Shown: positions 9,184-17,759 of the stretch, one piece after another
Layout: every line of letters starts with the position of its first letter
Numbering within the stretch: the first letter of the stretch is position 1
Assembly (NCBI GenBank): GCA_900470805.1
Contig: UCCA01000012.1
Coordinates: forward strand, 186,001 to 250,000
Origin: Hyphomicrobiales bacterium
GTDB lineage: Bacteria > Pseudomonadota > Alphaproteobacteria > Rhizobiales > Rhizobiaceae
Direction of reading: 5' to 3'
DNA length: 64,000 nucleotides
The notes under the pieces: generated by a model
What the model was told of the DNA's origin: nothing
The model's input: only the letters and a program-made list of their open reading frames with translations
Database searches by the model: none
Made by a program: the position numbers and the translations under genes

Positions 9184-10254
9184 ATGTCCGGATTGGCCAT
9201 TAGAAATGTCAAGAAGTCGTACGGCGCGGTCAACATCATTCACGGCGTGGACGTCGATATCGCCGATGGCGAATTCGTCATCCTCGTTGGCCCGTCCGGA
9301 TGCGGAAAGTCGACCCTGCTGCGGATGATCGCGGGACTGGAAGAGATTACAGGCGGCGAGATCTCGATCGGCGGGCGCGTGGTGAACAACCTGCAGCCCA
9401 AGGATCGCGATATCGCGATGGTTTTCCAGAACTACGCGCTCTATCCGCAAATGACGGTCGCTCAGAACATGGGCTTTGCGCTTGAGCTCGCAGGCGTCAA
9501 ACGCCCGGAGATAGACCGCAAAGTGGCAGAGGCGGCGGAAATTCTTGGCCTGCAACCGCTGCTCGGACGCAAGCCCGCGCAGTTGTCCGGCGGCCAGCGT
9601 CAACGCGTTGCCATGGGTCGCGCCATCGTTCGCGATCCGAAGGTGTTCCTATTCGACGAGCCACTGTCGAACCTCGACGCGAAGCTGCGCGTGAAAATGC
9701 GCGCTGAAATCAAGGCATTGCACCAGCGTTTGAAAACCACCATCGTCTATGTCACGCACGACCAGATCGAGGCCATGACAATGGCAGACAAGATCGTCGT
9801 GTTGCAGGGTGGCAAGGTCGAACAGGTCGGCACGCCGCTGGAACTCTACGATCGACCGCAGAACGTTTTCGTTGCGGGCTTCATGGGCTCGCCAGCGATG
9901 AATTTCCTCGAAGGCAAGCTGACGGGCAGCGATCAGCCGACTGTGACGCTGGCTTCAGGAACGTCCATCAAACTCGCAGCCTCGGCGGTCAACTCCGAAG
10001 GCAGGGATGTCATCATCGGCATTCGTCCGGAAGATCTGTCCTTCGCGACCGAGGGCGGCGTTCCCGCAACCGTAAATGTCGTTGAGCCAACAGGTTCTGA
10101 AACACATGTGGCACTTACCGTTGAGGGTAAGGAGGTAACCTGGGTCATGCGCGAGCGCGCCGAACTCATGCCCGGACAGATCGTCCATCTGTCGTTCATG
10201 TCACCGAACGTTCATTTCTTTGACAAGGCCAGCCAGCAACGGCTCGAGGTCTAG
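9184..10254 (+). CDS. CUT1 sugar ABC transporter ATP-binding protein (UgpC/MalK type)
   Basis: A 356-residue ATPase. Visible motifs are the Walker A (GPSGCGKST, residues 38-46), Q-loop VFQNYALYP, ABC signature LSGGQRQRVA, Walker B VFLFDEPLSNLD and H-loop YVTHD. The C-terminal 120 residues form the regulatory TOBE/OB region typical of MalK-like proteins. The start at 9184 was chosen because GGGAGGAAT precedes it; the longer reading frame has an atypical leader that overlaps the glycosidase gene. It is the last gene of the operon and energises the two permeases. Confidence 0.93.
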   Translation: MSGLAIRNVKKSYGAVNIIHGVDVDIADGEFVILVGPSGCGKSTLLRMIAGLEEITGGEISIGGRVVNNLQPKDRDIAMVFQNYALYPQMTVAQNMGFALELAGVKRPEIDRKVAEAAEILGLQPLLGRKPAQLSGGQRQRVAMGRAIVRDPKVFLFDEPLSNLDAKLRVKMRAEIKALHQRLKTTIVYVTHDQIEAMTMADKIVVLQGGKVEQVGTPLELYDRPQNVFVAGFMGSPAMNFLEGKLTGSDQPTVTLASGTSIKLAASAVNSEGRDVIIGIRPEDLSFATEGGVPATVNVVEPTGSETHVALTVEGKEVTWVMRERAELMPGQIVHLSFMSPNVHFFDKASQQRLEV

Positions 10255-10563
10255 AGAATATCTGCTCGTGAGATTTTGGATCGGCGGTTTGGCAGACCGC
10301 TGACAATTCGTGTGAAGCAACATCTGCCGTCCATGTCCTCTCCGTACCTTGGTTCGGTGGACGGACAGGTCATGGGCGTCGCATCCTATCCGTTGCCAAC
10401 CATCTCAGATCATGACGTCCGATACTCGACAACTTCCGATGAGGCTCCAGCGCCGATGAGCTTGCCGAGCTGTGGGTCAGCCGTGAATGTCATTGTCAGG
10501 TGCAATCGCGAAAGGTCACTGAGGTAGTCGGCAGATGCGGGCTGCTTGCCGGCACTAACGTGC
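10255..10563. other. Intergenic stretch between converging transcription units
   Basis: This 309-bp gap between the ATPase gene and the minus-strand TIM-barrel gene holds no convincing coding sequence. An 83-codon frame at 10276-10527 has no ribosome binding site and no recognisable composition. A short hairpin GCGGT-TTGGCAG-ACCGC (10284-10300) could contribute to termination, but no T-run follows. Nothing else stands out. Confidence 0.5.
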
Positions 10564-11400
10564 CTATGAATTGGCCGATTGCGCCCAGACGGTCTTGATG
10601 CGCTCCTTCAAGAGCAACGCCTCGGCCCAGCGATCGGTGGTGTCCTCGCCGTGGCGGTCGGTTATGGCATAGGGTTTCGGGCCCAGTTCGCAGACGAATG
10701 CCAGCGAAGCATCCGCCGCAGCGCGGCGTCGCCAGTTGCGGAAGCCATAGCCCCACCAACCGAGGAACAGATCGAGCCATTGTTGATGGTGCGGAAATGA
10801 CAGTTCGATCTGCACCTGCTCACGAGACGCGACACGGCCATGGAAAGCCCAGGAACTTTCGAGAATACGATGCATCAGCGCGTGATTTTCCTCTGAGACC
10901 GGCCAGGCAAACTCACGGCCGACTAGGAAATGAGAGAGATCGCCAAGGAGCTTCAGCTGAGGCATGCGCTCCAGAAGATCGAGCGTGAAGAAGAGGTCGG
11001 TGGTCATTCGGTCGCGGTGCGTCTCGATCAGGACCTGAACACCCGCCTCCTCACCAAGACGCTGCCATCCCTCAAGCAGCGGAAGACAATCCTCGATGCG
11101 GCGGAGCCGGACGTCCGGCTGCAGGCACAGATGATGAACGCCGAACTCGACGGCATTGTCGAGCGTCGGTTTGAGATCGTCGACCGTCTTCGGAAAGCAC
11201 TGCCCCTCGGCCTCCAGACCATGATCCTTCATCAGACCATTCAGTTGCTTCACGTAGGCGCGGTCATACCAATGGGCGCTGACGCCGTCGAAGCCAGCCT
11301 CCGCGATCAACCTGACATTTTCACCGACCTCGCGTTCAGGCCACCGCGCGCTTCTGAGTTCCATCGCCCACAGGGACTGGAAGACCTTCAAGGTTTGCAC
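10564..11400 (-). CDS. Sugar phosphate isomerase/epimerase-like TIM-barrel protein
   Basis: A 278-residue protein of the xylose-isomerase-like TIM-barrel superfamily (AP_endonuc_2 / IolE-IolI-MocC group). Metal-binding-type residues occur in LIETHRDR, LLGDLSH and VCELGP, the places where this fold carries Glu, Asp/His and Glu ligands. The GTG at 11400 was chosen because GGAGGGG lies 7 bp upstream. A longer form starting with ATG at 11475 would overlap the LacI stop and has a low-complexity leader without a ribosome binding site. The gene ends a minus-strand series encoding a LacI regulator, ferredoxin reductase, binding protein, Rieske protein and hydroxylase. It probably acts on a cyclitol or keto-sugar intermediate (inference). 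Confidence 0.75.
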   Translation of the reverse strand: MQTLKVFQSLWAMELRSARWPEREVGENVRLIAEAGFDGVSAHWYDRAYVKQLNGLMKDHGLEAEGQCFPKTVDDLKPTLDNAVEFGVHHLCLQPDVRLRRIEDCLPLLEGWQRLGEEAGVQVLIETHRDRMTTDLFFTLDLLERMPQLKLLGDLSHFLVGREFAWPVSEENHALMHRILESSWAFHGRVASREQVQIELSFPHHQQWLDLFLGWWGYGFRNWRRRAAADASLAFVCELGPKPYAITDRHGEDTTDRWAEALLLKERIKTVWAQSANS

Positions 11401-11467
11401 GGATTTCCCCTCCCCGGCACTACGCCCGTCCCCCGCCTCGGCACGGTTCGAAGCTGGCCTGCGCCAA

Positions 11468-12484
11468 TCAGACATTCTGCGCGTTAACCGTCACGAACCG
11501 CACCTGGCTTGTATCGACGGCCGTTTCTATCGCGCCGAGTTTGCGCAGGATAAGATCGATCGATCGCCGCGCCTGCACTTCCGGCGCTTCGTCCAGACAG
11601 ATGTCCAGCAGCCCGGACTTGAAGTAGCCCTTCTTTCGCTCGGTCAGCTCATGGCCGACCCAGAAGATATCGCGCCCCTGTTGCGCCGATTTCCGCAGAA
11701 CGCTTGCGACACCCTCATCGCCGCCGCCGGCCGAGTACACGCCGATGACATCGGTATCTCGGCGCAGCGTTTGCGCGAGAAGATCCGCCGATCTCAGGTC
11801 GTCGTCGTGTCCCATGATCACCTCAGCAACCACATGGCCCGAAGCAGCTCCTTTTTCGGCGATGTAATCCGAAAACCCGTGAACGCGCTCGCGGTGGTTC
11901 ATGTAGATGCCGCTATGGCACAGGGCGACGAGATTCCCTGACCTGCCCGCGAGCATGCCCGACATGTAGAAAGCGGCACTGCGACCCGCGGCGTAGTTGT
12001 CGATGCCGACATAAGGAACATCCTGATCGTCGCAGCGCGTGACGATCTGCACGACCTCGACGCCGCTGGCGCGCACGCGACGCAGGCTCGCGGCGACGCG
12101 CGGGTGATCCTGGGCGCAGATGATCAGGCCGGAGCGCCGAAAGCTCGGGTTATCGATATGGTGCGCCATGCCGAGCGGATCGCCTTCGGCAACGAAGGTG
12201 CGATGGATGATCACCGAACGATCGAGCGATGCCGCGATACGTTCGAATGCCTGGTTGACGCGCGTGAAGAAACTGGTCTCGGGGCGCACCAAGATGACCT
12301 CGATGCGGATTGTCCGCCTGTTCGTCTGGTTCTGGCGGATGCCGTATTGAAGGCGCTCCGCGACAGCCAGAACTTTATGGACAGTCTCCTGCGTCACGCC
12401 CCCACGACCATTGATCACGCGTTCCACAGTCGCCGTGCTCAATCCGGTCTGCAGGGCGACGTCCTTGATGGTTGTCTTCGGCAT
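11468..12484 (-). CDS. LacI-family transcriptional regulator (first of the moc-like island)
   Basis: A 338-residue repressor-type protein. The helix-turn-helix and hinge helix occupy residues 1-60 (TTIKDVALQTGLSTATVERV, then INGRGG), followed by a periplasmic-binding-protein-like effector domain. The recognition region reads ATVERVINGR in place of the classical SRVLN pattern, like the other LacI protein in this island (22559-23587). It lies between the ferredoxin reductase and TIM-barrel genes, all on the minus strand, with a 99-bp upstream gap that may hold its own promoter. The effector is unknown; a cyclitol is plausible given the surrounding genes. Confidence 0.85.
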   Translation of the reverse strand: MPKTTIKDVALQTGLSTATVERVINGRGGVTQETVHKVLAVAERLQYGIRQNQTNRRTIRIEVILVRPETSFFTRVNQAFERIAASLDRSVIIHRTFVAEGDPLGMAHHIDNPSFRRSGLIICAQDHPRVAASLRRVRASGVEVVQIVTRCDDQDVPYVGIDNYAAGRSAAFYMSGMLAGRSGNLVALCHSGIYMNHRERVHGFSDYIAEKGAASGHVVAEVIMGHDDDLRSADLLAQTLRRDTDVIGVYSAGGGDEGVASVLRKSAQQGRDIFWVGHELTERKKGYFKSGLLDICLDEAPEVQARRSIDLILRKLGAIETAVDTSQVRFVTVNAQNV

Positions 12485-12583
12485 TCACAACTCTCGAGAT
12501 TGAGGTTGATTGGCATGTTAGCAAAGAAACAGGTTCCGGTATGGCCAGATCCGAAATGACCCGCTCCATTTTTCAAAATGAGC

Positions 12584-13795
12584 CTACGCCGCAGCCGAGC
12601 GGTTCGCCTTCAACAAATCCTTGAGACTGACGTTCGTGTCGCCTAGGGACGAGACGTCGAGCATCACACCGGCGTCGATCAACATTTCGGCCAGCTTTAT
12701 GTCGCGCGCAACAGCATTTCCAATGCCGAGGCCGGCAGCGCCAACCAGCCGATCGTCCAGAAGGTAGAACTCGATCTCGCCGTTCGGACACGTGCGCACG
12801 ACAGTCTCCTGCCCGGCGGCCGGCAAACCCGCAACTTGCAGGGTCAGATCGTATTGATCCGACCAGAACCACGGGGTCGAGACCAACGGCTCGCTCGCTC
12901 CCACCATGTTGCGGGCCGCCGTCTCTGCTTGCCTGCGGGCATTGCGCCAGCTTTCGTATCGCACGTGAGCGGCTCCGTTCAACGATACCGCCGCGCAATC
13001 GCCGGCGGCGAAAACGTTCGGATCGCTCGTGCGCAGATATGCGTTGGTAAGAATGCCATTTCCGGTCGCGATGCCGGCTTTCGATGCGAGCTCTGTATCA
13101 GGAACGACACCGATTGCTGCTATCGTGAGATCGGAGGGAACTTGCGCTCCATCATCGAGACGAACGAACCCGTCCTCAATCCCGGCAATGCCGCGCCCCA
13201 GGAAAAACTGAACACCACGTTCGACGTGAACCCGATGCAGATGTTCCGCGAACCGTGGCGGAACCGCGCGGCCGAGGGGCTTTGCAGCGGCTTCAATAAT
13301 GCCGACCTCCAATCCTTTCGAGCGCAGCACTGCAGCAAGCTCCATCCCGATCAATCCACCGCCGATGATGGCGACCCGACGGGCATTTGCCGCACGCCGA
13401 AATATCTCGGCCGCATGCGAATGGGTGCGGAAGTCGAGAGCGCGCGACGCGCCGGTGCAGGTCAGTTGCCGTGGGCGGGCTCCGGTTGCCAGCAGAAGCT
13501 TGTTGTAGCGGACGGTGCAACCGTCACTCAGTGAGACGGACCGTGACAAGGTATCTACCTCCATCACCGATATACCTTGGCAGTAGTTTATTGCGACCGC
13601 TTCCATCGCCTCGGCCGTGGTGATTGCCTTGAGGTGCACGCCGGTGTCCGCCGGCTTCGAAAGAGGTGGTCGTTCGTAGGGAAGATGAGGTTCGTTGCCG
13701 ATCAGCGATATGGCACCGCCGTAGCCCTCTTCGCGCAATGCGAACGCTGCCCGCGTTCCGCACTCTCCGGCGCCAATGATCACGATCCCGTCCAT
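12584..13795 (-). CDS. FAD-dependent ferredoxin reductase (MocF/rhodocoxin reductase type)
   Basis: A 403-residue NAD(P)H-dependent flavoprotein. The N-terminal FAD Rossmann motif is GIVIIGAGECGTRAA; the second nucleotide-binding motif, for NAD(P)H, is VAIIGGGLIGMELAAVL near residues 141-157. The segment NVFAAGDCAA marks the end of the FAD domain and a C-terminal reductase domain follows. It is clearly paralogous to the reductase at 25172-26398 (both start with IVGAGECG or IIGAGECG and carry PYERPPLSK). It should pass electrons to the Rieske ferredoxin encoded at 14870-15181. GGGAGGGAG precedes the ATG. Confidence 0.9.
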   Translation of the reverse strand: MDGIVIIGAGECGTRAAFALREEGYGGAISLIGNEPHLPYERPPLSKPADTGVHLKAITTAEAMEAVAINYCQGISVMEVDTLSRSVSLSDGCTVRYNKLLLATGARPRQLTCTGASRALDFRTHSHAAEIFRRAANARRVAIIGGGLIGMELAAVLRSKGLEVGIIEAAAKPLGRAVPPRFAEHLHRVHVERGVQFFLGRGIAGIEDGFVRLDDGAQVPSDLTIAAIGVVPDTELASKAGIATGNGILTNAYLRTSDPNVFAAGDCAAVSLNGAAHVRYESWRNARRQAETAARNMVGASEPLVSTPWFWSDQYDLTLQVAGLPAAGQETVVRTCPNGEIEFYLLDDRLVGAAGLGIGNAVARDIKLAEMLIDAGVMLDVSSLGDTNVSLKDLLKANRSAAA

Positions 13796-13815
13796 GATGT
13801 CTCCCTCCCGAGATA

Positions 13816-13841
13816 ACCGGCACGCCCGAAGCCGCGCCGGT
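13816..13841 (-). other. Imperfect stem-loop downstream of the orphan binding-protein gene
   Basis: ACCGGC (13816-13821) and GCCGGT (13836-13841) form a 6-bp stem with a 14-nt loop, with further GAGA/TCTC pairing outside. It lies in the 57-bp gap between the binding-protein stop and the reductase start. It is weaker than the other binding-protein hairpins in this window. Confidence 0.4.
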
Positions 13842-13852
13842 CTCCGATTGTT

Positions 13853-14794
13853 TCAGTTGCGTTTCGCGTACTCGTTCATGTTCTTGGGCGTGACCAGTTC
13901 GAACGGCACCATCACCTGCTTTTCGACGGGTTTGCCCTGAACGAGTGCCACGGCGGCATCGACCGCGGCTGCCGACTGCGCCTTGGCGTTCTGAAATACC
14001 GTCGCATCCAAGTCACCTGCGGCCATGGCCGCGAGCGCATCCTGGGTCGCATCGATGCCGATAACGATAACGTCGTCCATCGATACACCCGATGCCTTGA
14101 GCGCCTGGATTGCGCCGAGTGCCATCTCGTCATTGTTGGCGAAGAGCACGTCGATCGGGTCGCCCGCAGTGATCCAGTTCGTCGTCAGGTCCATGGCATT
14201 GGTGCGTTGCCATGCAGCCGACTGTTCGTCGGCGAAGGTGACGCCCTTACAGTCGCCGGCGAGCAGAGCGTCCTTGAAGGACGAGGTGCGGTCGCGCGAG
14301 GCCTGGTGGGCAAGATCGCCCATGAGAACATAGACGCGGGCGCTCGCTTCCTTGTTCTTCTCCTTCAGGAGGTCGCAAGCGGCGCCGGCAGCGAGCCGTC
14401 CGGAATCCGTTTCCTTGGAACCGACATAGGCCTGCTTCTCCGGCAGCTGCGCTAGATTTCCCGGCTCGAGATTGAGGTAGACAAGCGGGATATTAGCCTT
14501 GCTGGCGGCCTCGCTAAGGCCTTTTGCCGCCGAGGGATCCGCCAGGGTCAGCACGATCGCGTCGACGCCTACTGCAATGAAGTTGTTGACCTGATTGATC
14601 TGCTTGGAGATGTCTGTCTGTGCATCCTCGACCTGGATGCCCGATTTCACCTCGCCCGCCCTCGCCTGGAGCCCCTCGCGCAGCAACGTCTGAAAGTTGT
14701 TGTCGAAGCTCTGCATCGAGGCGCCGATCGTCTCGGCAGACGCCGAACTCGCCATGAGCGCGGCCACGACGGCGGCCACATAAGTTATCTTCAT
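13853..14794 (-). CDS. RbsB-type sugar/cyclitol ABC transporter binding protein (orphan)
   Basis: A 313-residue periplasmic binding protein of the ribose/galactose type (Peripla_BP_4). The signal peptide is MKITYVAAVVAALMASSASA, with cleavage before ETIGASM. It is paralogous along its whole length to the binding protein at 20432-21361, sharing the stretches EDAQ-D-SKQ, LPEKQA and GIDATQDALAAM. The start at 14794 has GGAGG just upstream. No permease or ATPase gene accompanies it; it sits between reductase and Rieske genes. It may therefore share the RbsA-RbsC pair encoded at 17760-20363 (inference). Confidence 0.88.
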   Translation of the reverse strand: MKITYVAAVVAALMASSASAETIGASMQSFDNNFQTLLREGLQARAGEVKSGIQVEDAQTDISKQINQVNNFIAVGVDAIVLTLADPSAAKGLSEAASKANIPLVYLNLEPGNLAQLPEKQAYVGSKETDSGRLAAGAACDLLKEKNKEASARVYVLMGDLAHQASRDRTSSFKDALLAGDCKGVTFADEQSAAWQRTNAMDLTTNWITAGDPIDVLFANNDEMALGAIQALKASGVSMDDVIVIGIDATQDALAAMAAGDLDATVFQNAKAQSAAAVDAAVALVQGKPVEKQVMVPFELVTPKNMNEYAKRN

Positions 14795-14869
14795 TCCATC
14801 CTCCCAAAGGTGCCGGACCACCTGGTTACACTCCGGAGGCCCTCCCGGCCTGAAGCATTGCCGAGACGA

Positions 14870-15181
14870 TTACGCGAATGCGACGCGCACCTCGTCACCG
14901 ATGATTTCCACGGGATAGGTCCGGAGGTTCTCGCAGGCGGGAAGTCTGATGGCCTCGCCGGTCCGGTAATCGAAGGTGCCGGAGTGCTTGGGACATTCGA
15001 CCTCGAAATCCATGACCAGACCGTCGGCAAGGTGCACCGCCTCGTGCGTGCAGAGGCCCGCCGTGCAATACACGCTGTCGTCAGGTGCCCGGTAGATCGC
15101 GTAGGTGCGACCTTCGTGATCGAAGCGGATGGCGCCTTCCTGCTCGATCGCATCGAGCTTGCAAACAGAGACCCAGTTCAT
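14870..15181 (-). CDS. Rieske [2Fe-2S] ferredoxin (MocE-like)
   Basis: A 103-residue soluble ferredoxin. The Rieske cluster ligands are Cys44-x-His46 (CTHE) and Cys63-x2-His66 (CPKH), spaced by 16 residues. It carries electrons from the FAD reductase (12584-13795) to the membrane hydroxylase encoded immediately upstream; the two coding regions overlap by 4 bp (15178-15181). It is closely similar to the second Rieske protein at 24847-25161, sharing GLCTHE and HLADGLVMD. The small size fits the MocE family, not a Rieske oxygenase alpha subunit. Confidence 0.92.
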   Translation of the reverse strand: MNWVSVCKLDAIEQEGAIRFDHEGRTYAIYRAPDDSVYCTAGLCTHEAVHLADGLVMDFEVECPKHSGTFDYRTGEAIRLPACENLRTYPVEIIGDEVRVAFA

Positions 15182-16212
15182 TCCGTTGCCTCCCCTACCG
15201 TCGCGCGCGCCTTTTTAGCGGCGAGCTTTTCCTTCCGCTTGCGATACCGTTCCTGCATCCGGGCCTCGCCCTCGGCCGATCCATCGTGCCAGGTGCCGAA
15301 CCACCGATCGAGCGGGATCAGGGCGTCGCCGTAGTTCACCTCGAAGTACTTGTGGTGCAGGTAATGCGCGTAGGCATGGCTATCTACCAGCGTCTCGGAG
15401 CCGACCTCGACCTTGTCGAAGCCCACATGGCCCGGGATCGCGCCGAAACCTGCATAGTGCAGCTGGTAGAGCATGATGATCGGGTTGGACGGCAGGATCA
15501 GATGGTAGAATGCGGTGCCGAAATACAGGAGATGCTCGATCGGGTGCATGGACAGCGAGGACCACGGCGAGGGATTGACCGAGTTGTGGTGGACCGAGTG
15601 GACCCACTTGTAGAGAAGCGGTGTGTGAATGAGCCGGTGAACGCAGAAGAAATGGAACTCGTGGATAACAGGCACGAGCAGAGCGACGAACGCCAGAGTC
15701 CATGGGTTTTCCGTGAAGCTCAGCCACGGCGCATAGCCGTTGGCATAGGCCCAGAGCATGCCGACTTCGATCGCGGTCCAGATCGTGACGCCGGAGAGGA
15801 ATGTCCGCAGGATGTTGTCGGCATTCTGGCTTTCGAACCAGAACGCCTTGCTCTTCTGCTCGGACGGGAATTTTCCGTTGTACTTGAACCGGTTCGCCTG
15901 CCGCTTGAGGACATAGAGATGAACCTCGAAGGCGCCGTAGAACAGAAAGACGCAGACAGCGTTGACCAGATACAGCCAGGCGATCCAGCCGACGCTCAGG
16001 GTCTGCATCGTCTCCACTGACGGAATGACCCATGCCCAGTAGGCCACGGCGGATGCCGCGAATATGACGTTCCACGGAAAGAAATAGTGCGGCAGCCACC
16101 TCAGGATCGGGATGATCCGCGTGGGAAACTGGAATAGCGGCGCGTATTCGACGGGCTTGCTCGGCGCCCAATCGCCACGCTTGTTGCGCGTCCCGAACTT
16201 TTGATCGTCCAT
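15178..16212 (-). CDS. Membrane di-iron hydroxylase of the sterol desaturase / fatty acid hydroxylase superfamily
   Basis: A 344-residue integral membrane protein with at least four hydrophobic segments (for example about 50-68, 77-95 and 172-185). It has the histidine clusters that bind two irons: HEFHFFCVHR (184-193), HSVHHN (205-210) and HYLHHKYFEVNYG (283-295). The ATG at 16212 was preferred to one two codons upstream, because GGGAGG then sits at normal spacing. Enzymes of this fold insert one oxygen atom using electrons from ferredoxin. The co-transcribed Rieske and reductase genes make a complete three-component monooxygenase. The substrate is unknown; an O-methyl or C-H position on a cyclitol is suggested by the surrounding genes, though lipid or carotenoid hydroxylation is the usual role. 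Confidence 0.82.
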   Translation of the reverse strand: MDDQKFGTRNKRGDWAPSKPVEYAPLFQFPTRIIPILRWLPHYFFPWNVIFAASAVAYWAWVIPSVETMQTLSVGWIAWLYLVNAVCVFLFYGAFEVHLYVLKRQANRFKYNGKFPSEQKSKAFWFESQNADNILRTFLSGVTIWTAIEVGMLWAYANGYAPWLSFTENPWTLAFVALLVPVIHEFHFFCVHRLIHTPLLYKWVHSVHHNSVNPSPWSSLSMHPIEHLLYFGTAFYHLILPSNPIIMLYQLHYAGFGAIPGHVGFDKVEVGSETLVDSHAYAHYLHHKYFEVNYGDALIPLDRWFGTWHDGSAEGEARMQERYRKRKEKLAAKKARATVGEATE

Positions 16213-16361
16213 GATCATTCCTCCCGGCAGACCGAGCCGGCCTGCCCTCTCTCGTGAAGTATGCGGAGAGGTTGCTCAAATATCCGGGGGAACACCCCAG
16301 CACTGCAGTCTCTCCTCCCGACGACAAAAATAGCAGCGCTGTCCGCGGGTTGCGAAAGCTT

Positions 16362-16383
16362 CGATGATCAAAAACCATCATCG
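16362..16383. promoter_or_regulatory. 22-bp palindrome, candidate LacI operator for the hydroxylase operon
   Basis: Arms CGATGAT (16362-16368) and ATCATCG (16377-16383) form a perfect inverted repeat about 150-170 bp upstream of the hydroxylase start. The inner 18 bp, ATGATC-N6-CATCAT (16364-16381), matches the element at 22534-22551 in both arms except one base and has the same 6-bp spacing. The rest of the 287-bp gap holds a terminator (16440-16473) and no gene. Confidence 0.55.
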
Positions 16384-16439
16384 CCGCGGAATTTTTATCG
16401 GCCTCAAGCGGGGCGCGGCGGCACGGTTTCCCCAAACGC

Positions 16440-16473
16440 GAATGCCCGCGACGGGCAGTCGTCGCGGGCATTC
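16440..16473 (-). terminator. Hairpin terminator after the Gfo/Idh oxidoreductase gene
   Basis: A perfect 13-bp stem: GAATGCCCGCGAC (16440-16452) pairs with GTCGCGGGCATTC (16461-16473), loop 8 nt. It begins 27 bp downstream of the minus-strand stop at 16500. The T-tract after it is weak, so termination may be partial. It separates the transporter/dehydrogenase unit from the hydroxylase unit. Confidence 0.65.
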
Positions 16474-16499
16474 AGATCAAAGATTTCCGTTGGGTGCGG

Positions 16500-17639
16500 T
16501 TAAACGTTGACCCAGCGGCGATCCCGATGGGATTCGGCCATGGCGTGAACGGATTTTTCGATCCGCAGACCGTCCTCGAATGTCACGATGGACGACGGTT
16601 CACCTGAGATCGCGCGGATGAGTTCACGGCACTCGATGATCTTCAGGTCGTTGAAGCCGAGGCCGTGACCGGGGGCGGGAATGAAGCGGTCGTATGGCTG
16701 GTGCGCCGGTGCCGCCAGCACCTTGCGGAAGCCCTGTTCGGTGCCACGGCCTTCGGCCTGGTAGAGCTCGAACTCGTTCATGCGCTCCTGGTCGAAGGCG
16801 ATCGATCCTTTCGAACCGAAGATCTGCAGGGCGATCCGGCCCTTACGGCCCCAGGCGGCACGGTTGGCCATCAGCACGGCGGAAATGCCGCCGCCAAGCC
16901 GCATCAGCACGTTGGCCGCATCGTGGTTCTCGACGGCGCGGCGGCCGCCGTCCTTCACCGGGCGGTCTGCGTAGGGCTTGACCATATCCGTGATGACAGC
17001 CTCGACATGGCCGAACAAGTACCATAGCAACGACAGGGGGTGGACGGCGAAATCGTCGAGCGCGCCGTAGCCCGAGGCCAGCTCGCTCTTCCAGTAGAAC
17101 AGAGCGTCAGGATCCGCCATGAAATCCTCGTCCATCTCGACGCGGATATGGCTAACTGTGCCGATCGCGCCCTCCGAGATCAGCGTCTTGATATGCCGCA
17201 TCACCGGGTTCTGGATGTAGTTGTAGCCGAGCACAGCAACCTTGCCCGACGTTCTCGCCGCCGCCAGCATACGCTCGGCATCGGCGTAGGCAGGCGCCAT
17301 CGGCTTTTCGCACCAGACATGCTTGCCGGCCTCAAGCGCCGCGATCGCCATTTCCGGGTGAAACTGGTTTGGCGTGGTGACGGAGACGACATCGACCTCG
17401 GGATCGGCGATCAGCGTCTTCCAATCGTCCGTCGCCTTCTCGAATCCGAATTCCGACGCCCGAGCCGCCGCGAGATCGGCATTGGCTTCGGCCAGATGCA
17501 CCAGACGCGGACGCTCGACATCGCCGAACACCGTCTTCACCGCATTCCAGGCCAGTGCATGGCACTTGCCCATATAGCCCGTGCCGATCAGTCCAACGCC
17601 CAAACGCTTCAACTCTCTCGCTCCTGATCGCTCTTTCAT
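16500..17639 (-). CDS. Gfo/Idh/MocA-family NAD(P)-dependent oxidoreductase
   Basis: A 379-residue dehydrogenase. The nucleotide-binding motif is GVGLIGTGYMGKCHA (about residues 14-28) and the catalytic-lysine motif is CEKPMA near residue 107. A conserved Asp and His pair occurs in GALDDFAVHPLS. Family members oxidise sugars or cyclitols such as inositol, scyllo-inosamine or glucose. The start at 17639 was chosen because GAAGGAAG precedes it. The gene follows the RbsC permease gene in the same direction. Its place in an island with moc-like oxygenase genes makes a MocA-type role in cyclitol oxidation plausible (inference). Confidence 0.85.
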   Translation of the reverse strand: MKERSGARELKRLGVGLIGTGYMGKCHALAWNAVKTVFGDVERPRLVHLAEANADLAAARASEFGFEKATDDWKTLIADPEVDVVSVTTPNQFHPEMAIAALEAGKHVWCEKPMAPAYADAERMLAAARTSGKVAVLGYNYIQNPVMRHIKTLISEGAIGTVSHIRVEMDEDFMADPDALFYWKSELASGYGALDDFAVHPLSLLWYLFGHVEAVITDMVKPYADRPVKDGGRRAVENHDAANVLMRLGGGISAVLMANRAAWGRKGRIALQIFGSKGSIAFDQERMNEFELYQAEGRGTEQGFRKVLAAPAHQPYDRFIPAPGHGLGFNDLKIIECRELIRAISGEPSSIVTFEDGLRIEKSVHAMAESHRDRRWVNV

Positions 17640-17759
17640 ATGGTCTTCCTTCTGCGAACCTTGATCGCGCATGCTTGCAAAACAAAAGCCGACCCGCAGC
17701 CACGGAAATGACAGAACGGACCGGCCCTTTGGTTGTCCGGATCAGCGCCGGACGCTCGT

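Noticed and set aside
10276..10527. An 83-codon plus-strand frame in the 10255-10563 gap
   Set aside because: No ribosome binding site, no family resemblance and a composition unlike neighbouring proteins.
12492..12499. TCTCGAGA as the operator of the first LacI gene
   Set aside because: Only 8 bp of symmetry, flanks do not extend it, and it does not match the other palindromes in the island.
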